From Prorocentrum cordatum (Eukaryota; Sar; Dinophyceae; Prorocentrales; Prorocentraceae), in the NCBI GenBank assembly GCA_963575745.1, contig CAUYUJ010016154.1, positions 207,583 through 271,582 of the forward strand: a DNA stretch of 64,000 nt. The letters are read 5' to 3'. The notes under the pieces are model-generated. The model had not been told where the DNA came from and ran no database searches. It saw only the letters and a list, made by a program, of their open reading frames with translations. Positions within the stretch are counted from its first letter, which is position 1. Every line of letters begins with the position of its first letter. Shown here piece after piece: positions 38,567 to 50,592 of the stretch. The position numbers and the translations under genes were made by a program.

Positions 38567-39330
38567 CTAAACCGGGGGCCAGGGGCGCAATTTGGTGGCA
38601 CCTCGGTTTCCTTGGTAGAAGACAAGATGCGAGTCCCGGGGAAAATTTACTTCAGACAAAAAATGTGTACCAAGCGGGGAACGGAACGGAACGGAAGCCG
38701 GCGCAAGGCTCCGCGAGGGAGCTGCCAGGAGGGCCGAAGCCCGCTCACATCTTGCCTTCAGGTGGTCCCACGCCATCAACTTCGCAACTTGTGTCCGATC
38801 GTCGTAGCCAATGGTGGTCAGCACATGTTGTTTGATATCGTCCACCCACCAAGTCTTACGGCGCCCTGGGCGTCGCCGGGCTGGCGCGCGCAGGTCCAAT
38901 TGTGGAGCCCACTTCAGGACTTGAGTTGGCCATTCTGATGCCTCCATCAAATCATTTGTTCGCGTCCATTCCCAGTTGTTCCGCCTGTAAATCGTGGGCC
39001 AACGATCCACTTCATATTCGCGCATTCGTCGCGCTGCCTCGTGGGTGGCACGTTTTAATCCATGCCGGCCATGGCTCCAATAAGCTGTCGCCCTCGGCGA
39101 TGTCGTTGCCCAGGTTTGGGGGGCGGAGCGGCGCCAGTGTCTGCGCCGGGCAAAAGTCGTCGTCTTGGCACACGCGCGATCACGCGGAGCATCCGGCGCT
39201 GGATCTTGTTCCATGTAACTATTTTGCATACCTCGTGCAAACGCCCAACTTTCGCCCCCGCGTAATACAGCGGGTGTGATCGCGCCACTGAGCAGCCAGA
39301 GTCGGTCACGCAAGGAATATGATATGTCTG
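38567..39330 (-). pseudogene. LINE ORF2, C-terminal region
   Basis: Downstream continuation of the RT region on the minus strand: VLRGGESWAFARGM, the usual L-Y-G-x-E-x-W block after the thumb, and in a neighbouring frame RRMLRVIARVPRR. Then come HGLKRATHEAARRMREYEVD and RRRPGRRKTWWVDDIKQH, typical of the C-terminal tail in CR1/RTE-like elements. Frames are broken at least twice. Confidence 0.65.
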
Positions 39331-40990
39331 TTATTTCTTCTTTCGGTATGGAATTTCTTCCATGCAGTGGCGACCCCGTTGTCGAGTTCGGCTTTGTGTC
39401 GTCCAGCAACTTATATCATTTCCCTCCAAATATCTGGCGAAGCCGTAGGGCGGTATTACTTCGATCATCATGCCGTTCGCATGTGCGCGTTCTGGAGGCC
39501 GCCCCCTTCGAGTAAATCCATGGTCGTTGTGCAGTATCTTCGCCTTGCTGGAGTGCAAGTGCAAGCCGATGTGAGACGTTTGTTTGCTGAGGTCGGCTAG
39601 CGCGCTCGCGATGTGTAAGACGATGATACAATAAGTATGTCATGAGCGAAACGTAGATTGGTGAGTCTGGGGCGCGCTTGCGGATCAAGTGATATGCCAA
39701 TGTTGCGTTTGCCCCAACGGCGCGTCAACGAACGCACCAGATGCTCTGACGCTGTCGGAAAGAAGGGAGCTGGGCCCCCCTGTTCCACGCCCCGCTGCAT
39801 AGAGAATTGTCTGCCTACGTGGTCAGTGCTCATTGCGCCTGTCTGCTTGGGACACAGTTGTTGCAAGCGACGAATGTATGGTCGTTGGACCCTCGGTCTG
39901 CAGGCGCCGCCCAGATGCTCTCGCGCGCGACGCCGTCAAATGCCTTTTTAAAAATCGATTGTCGACACCCGCAAAGGTAATTGCCACTCGTCGGCCGTTT
40001 CTTATAATAGAGATACGCGAAAAGGCGGTCGGGGGCACTCCGGCCAGGGCGGAAGCCAGCTTGGTCGGCGCTCTGGCTTGCGTCGAGGACATTGCGCAGC
40101 CTGTTGCACATGAGTCGTGAAGACACTTTGCATAATAGCGGAAGTGTGGCAATCGGTCTACACTTTCCCGGAAACCGTGGATCCCCGCTTTTGAATAAAA
40201 CATTGATGTCTGTGTCTGACCGCGTTGCTGGTCTAGGAGTTCCTGGCTGTGAGACGGCGCTCAAGAGCGCCAGTAGACCGGATCGTAGAGCTCGTGCTCC
40301 TGCCTTGAGCATCTCGGCGCTGATGCCACTGGCGTCGGGTGCCTTCTTGCTCCTGAACTGTCGGAGTGCTTCGCGTAGATCATTGTCGGCGACTGGTGGG
40401 GTGCATTCGGTCTCGGGGGCTTCTCGGTCGGAGTGAGCGTGGCCGTCCTTCGCGATGCCCCGATAAAGCTGGCTGTGAAATTCGGCGAATACGTCGGCAA
40501 TGGACTGTCTGTCATGTACCCGGTTCCCACTGCTGTCGTTCATGCTGACAATGCGGTCCTTCTCTTTCAACTGCTTGTACGCGCCGATGCGCTTCAAGCT
40601 ACTATATGGAGATAGCACGTTGTCGATGTTTACTCTCCGGGTTGCTCTTCGGATCGCCCGTAGTTCTCGTCGGACCCGTTTGGATATCAGCAAATGCGAA
40701 TTGGAATCGTTGGCTGGCACATCCGTCGTTGAACCAAGATCTGCGCGGCAACGGCGCGGCGCGGCGCCTTGGCCCACGCGTCCGCGGGCGGTTGGTGAGC
40801 CACCAAAGTATCCAGGAGAGCCTCTTCGATCACTTCGCCAACGAACTGAATGCGTTCTGCGGCGTGTAATACGTCTAACTTTGTCAGCCAATGTTTGCTC
40901 GTAGCGGGAAATATCAGCCGGTAGCCAAATGAGTGGCGGTGTTTCCCGCTTCCGGCCAGGACGTCTCGCCTGTGTTCTCGCGGTCTCAAT
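39331..40990 (-). pseudogene. LINE ORF2, reverse transcriptase with FADD changed to FAHD
   Basis: Minus-strand RT blocks: FRSKKAPDASGISAEMLKAG (40330), CRPIATLPLLCKVSSRLMC (40160), SADQAGFRPGRSAPDRLF (40070), KKAFDGVARESIW (39930), RGVEQGGP (39790) and LTNLRFAHDILIVSS (39640). These are the conserved blocks of non-LTR retrotransposon RT in the right order. The catalytic FADD is FAHD (GAT to CAT), and the Asp before the KKAFD block is lost in a local frame change. The main uninterrupted frame is 39830-41212; the rest requires frameshifts. The copy cannot be active. Confidence 0.85.
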
Positions 40991-41907
40991 TCTCGGTGCG
41001 TCGCTGCATATCGCCGCGGCACAGTGGTCAGATCCCATGTCGATTGCGCGAATAGTCCTACAATCCCGGATAGCGTGCCAGAGCCGTCGGTTACATAATC
41101 TGCAATCGATTTGTCGTGGAATCTTGCTTAAACCCAAGAACGTACGCCGCTGATGAAGTTGCTTCTTGAAAAAAAAATATTGGCCAGCACAACTCTGTTG
41201 GTCGCTGCCCAATTATTCAATCACTGCCCCCTGGGGTTCGGCCCTGGAGCTCCCCGCAATCCAATCGATCGCCTGTCGTCGTCGTCGGTCCGTTCCCCTA
41301 CCGCGACGTTGCAGTCGGTGCGCAATACGAAGTATATCCGCTGTATGTTCGCCTCGTCGCAGACACAACCCAACACGTCGCATGTATCCTGCGCGCGTTT
41401 GTCCGCGCATCCTGCGCGGGGATGCGCGCCGTTGCCACTCGTGTGTTGAGATGTTTTCTAACTATGTCGACGTAGGCCATGCGCTCGTTGATACGTTAAG
41501 AAACGTGATATTTGTGATACCCATCGTTTGTGCACAATGATTGCAGCACTCCGACGCGGCCTAGTATACCCAGCCCCTAGAAAAGCGCGTCCGCCAGGCA
41601 CTGTCCATAATTATTGTTTATTATCTCTTTCTGTTTCGTTAATGGCAATGGCATCCCAGTGAAGATTCTGCAATTCGCCGAGAAGTTCCAGCACTCTGTC
41701 GTCGGTGGCCAGTCCTGTGGTTTTCACGTGGCACGCTATAAACTTGTCTGGTAGCGGTTGGTCGGCAACGGCCTGCTGAGAGAGAGTGGCCGCATCTGGT
41801 CCGTGTGATTCCCAATGGCTCTCTCGAGGATTCTTGATTGAGCGTCGCGGCAGTGAAACTGGCGAAACTGACAATTGTGAAACAGCACTGAGCTTGGAGA
41901 TGGGCAC
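40990..41907 (-). pseudogene. LINE ORF2, AP-endonuclease
   Basis: It starts KFIACHVKTTGLATDDRVLE and LQNLHWDAIAINETER (the N-x-x-T-L and E catalytic region), then a stop at 41611. HKRWVSQISRFLTYQRAHGL follows in another frame, then a TDCNVAVGERTDDD block (catalytic D-x-N) near 41285. It finishes FFKKQLHQRRTFLGLSKIPR, RQIDCRLCNRRLWHAIRDCR and MGSDHCAAA, the final S-D-H motif. This is a close match to the CR1/RTE type of LINE endonuclease. At least three frame changes break it. Confidence 0.8.
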
Positions 41908-41909
41908 TG

Positions 41910-42610
41910 GGTTGGAGCTGGAGTCGGGGGTCGGAAGCGGTGCCCAAACAATGTGTTACCCGATGCCGGAGTCGGGATGCTGGAGTGCCTGGTCGGAGCC
42001 GGAGTCGGGGGCCTGACCGAGCGTCCGCGCAACCTGCTTGTCGTCGCTGGCGTCGGTCTCTATCCTGGGGCGACAAACGTCCTGAGGGCCAGATGGGGCA
42101 AATCTCAAAGACAAGGGTACGTCTCCAGGGATGTTCGACAATTTCCTCCTGCCGCCTCCTACAGCACGGGCTGTTGGATACGCCGCTCTTGTATATCCTG
42201 CTGAGCTCCTGTTCTCTAAATTTACGTCTGAAGCGAAATTCATGGGAGGAAATGTGGTGGTCATGATGTCGGGAACGGGAAACTAAGCAATTAAGGGGGG
42301 CGGGAGTCGGATGAGGGGCGCGGTCGGCCAGGGCAGGCAAGACAGATAATGGTGAGGTCGGTGGTGGGAGGTGGGAGATGGAGTCCGCACTAGGGTCGAA
42401 GGCCGGAGACGATGTACAGGTGACCTCCTCGCTGTCGTCGGACACGCGTGGTGTCCTGAAGTGGCGAGCACCCTGGGAATCGAATGAAGCACGTCGGAAG
42501 CAGAGTGGGACGTCCCCATAAACACTTACGAGTTTTCCTCCGCCACCTCCTGTGTCACGACCTGTTTCGGAAACTGTTGGTCCAAAATGAATTGACCGTG
42601 TGGGGGCCAA
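41910..42610 (-). other. region between LINE ORF1 and ORF2 with an internal duplication
   Basis: Minus-strand frames here show two related segments, GGGGGKLVSVYGDVPLCFRR and GGGRRKLSNIPGDVPLSLRF, so about 350 bp was duplicated. It joins the ORF1-like part to the endonuclease and may be UTR or linker. No domain is recognised. Confidence 0.5.
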
Positions 42611-42667
42611 TGTCGAACTTGTATTGGTACTAATGTTTTGGGTTATCCCGCGAATGCCGTCGTGGCG

Positions 42668-43702
42668 TCACTCGCTCTCGGTGGCCCGAGCTGATCTTCT
42701 TGTGCCACTTCTGCATTGGACCTTCTTGTGCCACTTCTGCATTGCTTCCTCCACCTGCTCCTCAACCACCGTTCCCGTTGCAGTCACATGCCATGTCCCC
42801 TCCCGATCGTACCATGCAACCTTCCTCTCCTTCCCCAAGCCGTCCCTCATCACAACAATGTTCCTTGCCCGAACGATCCTGGTCCCACGTGGTGAGTGAT
42901 CTGGGTACTCATTGAGATAATGCTTAGTGTAGCCAAGCCTCTTGTGTCTGTCGCTCTCCTCCCTGGTGAGGCTGTTCCAGAAGAAGACTGTACCAAATGC
43001 GTTCTCGTCCTTTTTCAACGCGTGTTGGGCTTTTTCCAGAACTCGGCTTTTGCTGGACCGCTTGGAAATTCAAGCACACCCATGTTTGTTATATTCGACC
43101 CTGCCGTCACCGTCGCATGCGCTCCATATCCCCAAAGTTATTGGAGTAATTTCTCGAGGCGGTCCACTACTGCGGCTGATTGTGTATTCTCTGCGAATCC
43201 GAATCCAACTACCTGTTTGCGGCGGTCCTCGTTCCCCATCTCTTCATGTTTGTCCCCCCCTTCCGTCTTGAGTCGATGCGTGTGTGTGGTATGTTTTGTC
43301 TTGTCGTCCACCATTGTTCCCACTCTTGCGTGTAGGTCGGTCTTTGTCACACGCAAATTATCCATATCGTGGCACAGTGCCTCCACCTCCATCTCCGTTC
43401 CTTCCATGTTGTCCAGCATCTCTGATAAATTGTTCTTCACATCCTTCACCTCCTCCATCGTTCTCTCAAAATATCCTCCATCTGTCTTAATTTACGGCTG
43501 AGTTGGTCGAACCCTTACCCTGTCGTTTTTCGTACCCCTGGAACCAAAGTGGGGCTGCACTCATCATTGCATTATCCTTTTCACTCTCATTCACTTGCTC
43601 CTCTCCGCTGGACGCCGCTTCGAGGATCTCTAATAAATTGGCCTTCGCCCTGCGCGGGGCGGGCGTGGAGCCTGCTGCGCCACCACTGCGCTTAGATGTC
43701 AT
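42668..43702 (-). pseudogene. LINE ORF1-like protein: N-terminus, coiled coil, RRM-like and C-terminal domain
   Basis: Three minus-strand frames in series. 43702-43487 starts MTSKRSGGAAGSTPAPRRAK; 43458-43138 carries a coiled coil (MEEVKDVKNNLSEMLDNMEG) and an RRM-like start, RKQVVGFGFAENTQSAAVVD; 43018-42668 continues AFGTVFFWNSLTREESDRHK and ARNIVVMRDGLGKERKV. Coiled coil, RRM and C-terminal domain is the architecture of many LINE ORF1 proteins, which bind element RNA as trimers. It lies directly upstream of the endonuclease/RT region on the same strand. Two frameshifts separate the parts. Confidence 0.6.
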
Positions 43703-43789
43703 CGGAGCTCAGGCACACGTGTGGTGCGAGTGGGAGGGAAGAAGTACTGGAAAGTTGGTGTGAGAAGAATGTAAGTGAGGACCTGGATG

Positions 43790-44680
43790 ACATGCCCTTG
43801 AGCCCTTGAGAAAAAAACAAATGAAGTGTAATTTGGATTATGGGCGGGGGGAACAACAACACTTATTCTTTAGGAATGAGAAATCACCACCAACAGCAAC
43901 AGCAGCAACAACGCTAGCACAAACAACAGCATCATGACCAACAACAACAAACATAATCCGTGCCGCGAACACGTCAGCCACGTACCCAGGGACAGTGAAT
44001 GACCGCTCGGTCCCCTCACTCTGATATTGATGTGAACGTAGAAGCTGTGACCTACTGAATCGCCGCCCTTGTATGCAAACAGCCACATGCATATCGCAAA
44101 CGTCCTCACCCCTAGCCGCAAAAATCCAAATGGTGAGGTCGAACCCAGGAATCCACCGCAATCAATATTTTCGTCAGTGTGACTTTGGGCCATGCTGCTC
44201 ACGAAATGCACCCTCGAAAGGTGGTCGCACCCATCAACTGATCTGCCACCGTGCCCCCTTGGCGCGCTGAGGAGTGGCGGAATGCCAAATGTTGCCTGGC
44301 AATGTTCCCGTTAGTCATCCGAGAGAGCTCCCCATCCGGCAGTAGAGCGTTGCACGCACCGCCCTTCCTCCCGAGCCCACGATCTCTCGCACAAGCAATT
44401 AGCCCGACGAAGGGCCCAACCATGTGCAGCTGCGAGTACCGCGAAGGAGATGAGACGAGGGAGAGGGGCGCGCAAACTCAGACTAGCTCTCGTAGGCAGC
44501 GCGCCGCAGCAAGAACGAAGCGCGGGGCAGTGCTGGCAGGGGCGGGGTGAAGGGGGAGGCAGCGGAGCGGGATGGTGGTCACTCAGATGTTTCCTGTCTG
44601 TGTACTCGCGCCCTGGTGACCGCGGAGGTGGGCAGAGCGCAGCGCGGAATCCCCGCGACGCGCGCCGGTAGTCTCGCAAG
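43790..44680. other. spacer with leader-tail-like repeats at its left edge, no supported gene
   Basis: At 43797-43813 the minus strand reads CTCAAGGGCTCAAGGGC, two spliced-leader-like tails just upstream of the LINE ORF1, but too short for a firm call. The rest has a CAACAG/CAACAA run (43890-43950) and no convincing frame. Confidence 0.4.
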
Positions 44681-44684
44681 GGTC

Positions 44685-46615
44685 CACGAACCGCGTGAGG
44701 GGTGTGCCGTAATGGGTGGCGGAGACGCATGTAAACTGTACCACTGGGGACTTCGGTGGAGCTCCCTATGGGGCAACGAAGCGTGCGACTGGTGTGCCGA
44801 CATGGGTGGCGGGGAAGCATGTAAACAGTGCCACTGGGGTGGGGCCTTCGGTGGAGCTCCCTATGGGGGCCACGAACCGCGTGAGGGGTGTGCCGTAATG
44901 AATGGCGGGGACGTATGTAAACTGCACCACTGGGACCTTCGGTGGAGCTCCCTATGGGGCCACGAAGCGTGTGAGGAGTGTGGCGGAATGTGCGGCAATG
45001 ACGCATGTAAACTATCCAACTGGGGCATTCGGTGGAGCTCCTTATGGGGCCACAATGGGGCCGGCATGAGTGGCGGGGACGCATGTAAACATATGTAAAC
45101 TGTGTCGCTGGGGCCTTCGGTGGAGCTCCATATGGGACCACGAGCCGCGTGAGGGATGTGCCATAATGGGTGGCGGAGACGCATGAAAGCTATAACACTG
45201 GGGACTTCGGTCGAGCTCCCTATGGGGCCACGAAGCGTGCGAGGGGTGTGCCGACATGAGTGGCGGGGACGTATATGAACATATGTAAACTGTGCCACTG
45301 GGGCCCTGGGTGGAGCTCCATACGGGGCCACGAACCGCGTGAGGGCTGTGCCATAATGGGTGGCGGGGACGCATGTAAGCTGTACCACTGGGGCCTTCGG
45401 TGGAGCTCCCTATGGAGCCACGAATCGTGTGCGGAAAGTGCCAGCATGAGTGGCGGGGACGCATGTAAACATATGTAAACTGTACCACTGGGGCCTTCGG
45501 TGGAGCTCCCTGTGGAGCCACGAACCGCGTGAGGGGTGTGCCGACATGAGTGGCGTGGACGCATGTAAACACTGGGGCCTTCGGTGGAATTCCATACGGG
45601 GCCACGAACCGCGTGAGGGCTGTGCCGTAATGGGTGGCGGGGACGCATGTAAACTGTACCACTGGGGACTTCGGTGGAGCTCCCTATGGAGCCGCGAACC
45701 GTGTGAGGAGTGTGCCGGCATGAGTGGCGGAGACGTATGTAAACATATGTAAACTGTGCCGCTGGGGCCTTCGGTGGAGCTCCGTATGGGGGCACGAACC
45801 GCGTGAGGGGTGTGCCGTAATGGGTGGCGAAGACGCATGTAAACTGTACCACTGGGGCCTTCGGTGGAGCTCCCTATGGAGCCACGAACCGTGTGAGGAG
45901 TGTGCCAGCATGAATAGCGGGGACACGTGTAAACAGATGTAAACTGTGCCACTGGGGCCTTCGGTGGAGTTCCATACGGGGCCACGAACCGCGTGAGGCG
46001 TGTGCCGTAATGAGTGGCGGGGACGCTGTAAACTGTACCACTGGGGCCTTCGGTGGAGCTCCCTGTGGAACCACGAACCGTGTGAGGGGTGTTCCGCCGT
46101 GAGTGGCGGGGACGCGTGTAAACATATGTACACTGTGCCTCTAGGGCTTTCGGTGGAGCTCCATATGGGACCACGACACGCGTGAGGGGTGTGCCGTACT
46201 GGGTGGCGGGGACGCGTGTAAACTGTACCGCTGAGACCTTCGGTGGAGCTCCCTATGGAGCCACGAACCGTGTGAGGAGTGTGCCGTAATGGGTGGCGAA
46301 GACGCATGTAAACATATGTAAACTGTGCCACTGGGACCTTCGGTGGAGCACCCTATGGAGCCACGAAACGCGGGAAGGGTGTGCCGAAATGGGTGCCACG
46401 AAACGTGTGAGGAGAGTGCGAGTGCCGACCCGAATGGCGGGGGCGCATGTAAACTGCGCCACTGGTGCCTTCGGTGGAGCTCCCTATGGGGCCACAAACC
46501 GTGTGAGGGGTGTGCCGTAACGAATGGCGGGGACGCATGTAAACTGTGCCACTGGGGCCGTCGGTGGAGCTCCCTATGACGCCACGAACCGTTTAAATGA
46601 TGTGCCGAAATTGAT
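44685..46615. repeat. tandem array of about 20 units of ~90-100 bp
   Basis: Each unit has ccttcggtggagctccctat, a ggccacgaaccgtgtgagg stretch, ggtgtgcc(g/a)taatg(g/a)gtggc and ggggacgcatgtaaactg. The ttcggtggagctcc core recurs at about 44752, 44847, 44938, 45028, 45116, 45209, 45395, 45494, 45668, 45768, 45859, 46047, 46147, 46238 and further sites. Some units carry an extra catatgtaaac. Units differ by substitutions and small indels not in multiples of three, so a coding role is unlikely. Confidence 0.9.
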
Positions 46616-46627
46616 GGCACGGGCGCA

Positions 46628-46883
<256 letters not shown>

Positions 46884-47700
46884 GCGGATGGAGGGAGGGA
46901 GGAGCGGGAGGAGGCGGAGGAGGATGGGGAGGAGAGGAAGGAACGAGGGAAGAAAGGAAGGAAAGCGACGAGGGGACCCAGCACCACAGGATGGTTGGAA
47001 AAAACATGGGCCACGCGCTTCCGAGGCCACACTCCCTCGCAAACAGCAATGGAGCCCGCGCTCCCGAGCTTCCAAGACTGCCGAAGCAGGCCAGCAGGAT
47101 CGTCAAGATGGCCCAATATGCCTCCAAGACTACCCAAGATGGCTCCAAGGCGACCCAAAATGACCCCAAGACGGCCCACGAGGCCCTCAATATGGTGCAG
47201 AAGGGCCACAAGAGGACCCCCAGTAGGGCCCGAAGAAGCCAAACTCATTTATTCCCTTGAGCGTCTTCAGAGATTTGGGTGTATTTGTCTTTTCGGGCCA
47301 CCTGCAGCTCCAAATGGCCTCCAAGATGGCCAGGACAGTAACAAAATTGCGAAGAATCCTTCAAGACTGCCTCAAGACAGCCCAACGGCCCAGGACATCT
47401 CCAAGAGAGCTCCAAGCGACCCAAGACGGCCTCAGAGAGCCTCTCGACGGCCCCTCGACGGCCTCAATACGGCCCCACGATGGTCCCAATGGACCCCGTT
47501 GACTGCCAAGATGATCCCAAGATGGCCCAAGACTCGCTCAAGACAGCCCAAGAGGGCACCAAAGGGGGCCCAGGTAGGCCCCAAGGGACTCCAAGACTGC
47601 CCCACAGGATCTCAAGACAGCCCATAAGACGGCCCAAATAAGCTCCATGAAAGCCCCTCGAGAAGTAAAGACGAAATGTGTCACGCGTGAGGCCTTGGGT
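46884..47700. repeat. GGA-rich stretch and long degenerate CCAAGATGGC array
   Basis: After a short purine-rich stretch (46885-46975), 47090-47650 consists of 14-17-bp units, such as caagatggcccaatatgcc, ccaagactaccc and ccaagacggcccac, with strong drift. No gene is supported. Confidence 0.6.
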
Positions 47701-48285
47701 GCTCAAAGCTTCGCCACTCAACGGGCTGAGCTGACACGGAGGAGGGACTTGCCACAGGCACCTGCGTAATGGCCCCAGTACCAACAGCAACGGCAACGGC
47801 AACAACGACGGCGACATCGCATGCTATGCTGACATCGACGTCCACCGCGTCAAACGGGCGTGCATGCCAAGTCTGGACCCAGGTCGGCGACTCCGAAAGG
47901 TGTGGTTTGCAACCGGCACCTTGGGGGACACTCTGGGGGGCGGGCGGGGCCCTCGATAGAGTTCTCCGCCGCGCCCCGAGGAGGCCTGGCGAGGACAGCG
48001 TCGTGCCCCCCAGGCAACGGGCGCCGATCGCAAACCACACGCCAGCGTAACCACACGCTTTGTAGTCATAGGATGGGAATGGCGGCATGATACGATGGGT
48101 TCAGGATGCGTTCCAGGAATTCCGGAGTATCTAGAGGCCCTCGTTTCTGAAGTCCGTGCGGAGCCTTCTAGGACATCTACAGGAAAGCATCGAAATCTTG
48201 GAACGTATCATTCCCATGATCTCTGGGCCTCTGGGAAAACATGGAAATCTTTGACCATTTGCAGTCGCCGACCAGGATGGGCCTA
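47701..48285. other. mixed sequence without a supported gene
   Basis: Contains a short CAACGGCAACGG run (47783-47806). Short frames on both strands overlap and show no recognisable protein. Confidence 0.4.
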
Positions 48286-48860
48286 CCGGCGTCGGAGAGG
48301 CCAGAGAGGAGGAGGAGGAGGAAGAGGAGGAAGAGGAGGAATAATGAGGAGGAGAAGGAGGAGGAGAAGGAATGAGGAGGAGGAGGTGGAGGAAAAGGAG
48401 GAGGAGTCAGTGCGAGCCCGGGAGGGGGAGCACAGAGGACCAGCGCGCGGTCGGTGCCCTGGAGATACTTGATCCCCAGTCTCCAGCACCTCCACCATAG
48501 CAAACCAGGCAGGACAGGGGTGGGAAAGTGGGACGACCGTTCGAGTGAAGGAAGGAAGAGGAGAAGTAGGAGGATGAGGAGGTGGATGAGGAGGAGGAGG
48601 ACGAGGAGGAGGAGGATGAGGAGGAGGAGGAGGAGAGGACGAGGAGGAGGAATGAGGAGGAATGAGGAGGAATGAGGAGGAAGAGGAGAAGGAGGAGGAG
48701 GAGGAGGAGGAGGAGGAGGAGGACGAGGAGGATGAGGAGGAGGAGGAGGAGAGGAGGAGGAGGAGGAATGAGGAAGAGGAGGAGAAATGAGGAGAAGGAG
48801 GAAAGAGGAAGAGGAGAAGGAGGAGGAAGAGGAGGAGGAGAGAGAACGAGGAGGAGACAT
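48286..48860. repeat. GGA/GAGGAG simple-repeat tracts
   Basis: Two blocks (48300-48405 and 48555-48845) of GGA with GAT and GAA variants. Confidence 0.95.
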
Positions 48861-50100
48861 GAGGGGCCGATCAAAAAAGGCCCTGCCAGGCCCAATGTGC
48901 ACACGCCCCCACCGCTTCTCGGCGGCTGGCTTCTGCCGAGATTTCCTCCTCGATGGCGACGCCTCGCCGTCAGCCTGCCGAGGCGTGGGGCGCGGCCGCT
49001 GCCGCGACTCGACCGCTGAAGCACGCGGCAGGGTTACGTAAACGAGCACGCCGCGGACACTCTGAGTGGTGAGACCCGGCCTCTCCGAAGTCCACTCTGA
49101 TTCTCCTGCTGGGGACGGCCTGCGTGCAGCACGCAGGTGCACGGCGACCGGGAGAGCGGGCGCCACGCGGACTGGCAAGCAAGCTGATCGGAGAGGCGCG
49201 CCCCGCTGGTGGGGTACACACCTCGCAAACTCTGGCCGATCCGTCGGGCTCTCTCGGATCCTGTTGAGCCCTCCAGGGCCCGACTTCTTCGAAACCCACT
49301 CTGAACGCCTGTCTCCCCCTCTGTGTGAGGTCGGGTCTGATCGGAGAGGGCACTCGAGAGGACACGAGACCCTTCTGAGGGCCACACTGCCGCAAGAGTG
49401 TAGAAGGCATAGGTTGCGAAGCACAGGACACATGGGTCTTGATTTGGCAGGGTCGACTTACTAATCAACCTCGACTGTTGTATGAGGCCCATCTGTCTCC
49501 CCCTCTGTGTATTCCCCAGCCCCACTCGTGCAGGCCACCAAGCATCAGAGATCAAGCTTCTCATCGGACGCCATATGTGTATCCGCCACCGCGACTGTGG
49601 CGCACCGAGTATGTTAGATTATCAGGCGGTGCCGTGGGGGGTGTTATGCAAATGTGTCATCAAAATGTCTTCGAAGGGGCAGACCCCTCGTTTCGCCACA
49701 TCCCCCATGACTCCCCTTTCGCCCCCCGAACGAGGCGGCTGATAGGTGTGCCAGCTTACCTTAAACAATTCTTGCAAGCTGGTCATCATTCACCCTGATG
49801 TATTCATGTCTCCTGTAAGACTGTCGGCATGGATGCATGAGGCGTACCTACTCTGGCGATCCGTGAGGCCTGGTGTACTCGTTTGAAGCATGTTAGCATT
49901 AGCGCGTGTCCAGTGGCATCTCCTTCTCAGCCTAGGAGCGCCCAGGGTTTGCCAGAGCACTTCAACTCACAAGCAGTGAGTCCCAGGGATCTCCTGGGTC
50001 TCCCAGGTCTTCTTAATGCCTCCCATAGCAGCTCAAGGCCTCCCAGGGTCTGCAAGGTTGACTTCGAAACTGTTTCATGGTAGAAGAAGAAAACTTGTAA
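48861..50100. other. 1.2 kb of mixed sequence without a supported gene
   Basis: A short motif with ctgtctccccctctgtgt occurs at about 49309 and 49493, so part is duplicated. A ctcctgggtctcccagg(t/g) stretch near 49992 is locally repetitive. Frames of up to 176 codons on the minus strand carry no recognisable domain. Confidence 0.4.
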
Positions 50101-50529
50101 ACAGCCCAACCCGATAAACATATCAACGTTAGCCAGCGTGGGCCCCAAACTTGCAGCCTGCGCGGTGCAATGTATGTAGTGCAATTCATTTTTGCTCACA
50201 ATGGGTTGTCCACTCCACTGCTCGCGCAAACATCCCACCCACCCACCCGCAACTTGGTTTGCAAACCTCATGCGGCGGCGATTGCGATGAGTGCTTGGCG
50301 CTGGCTGGTGCGTCTTTGCGGCCGCGCCAGCCCGCCCATGCGCGCGCGCAGCGGCCAGGAAGTTTGGCGCGACGGACGAGGCCGCGGTGGTGCTGACCGC
50401 TCGGCACATCCTAGCGGGCACCTGTATGCGAGTCGGCGACTTGGGCGGGCGCGGTATCATGGCAACGTCGACAATTGTAGACACGATGACCATGATAACG
50501 GCGATGTTGGTGACGAGAATTGTAGAGAC

Positions 50530-50592
<63 letters not shown>

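Noticed and set aside
44685-46615. CRISPR-like regular array
   Set aside because: There are no short constant repeats with unique spacers. Whole ~95-bp units are repeated, and the context is eukaryotic.
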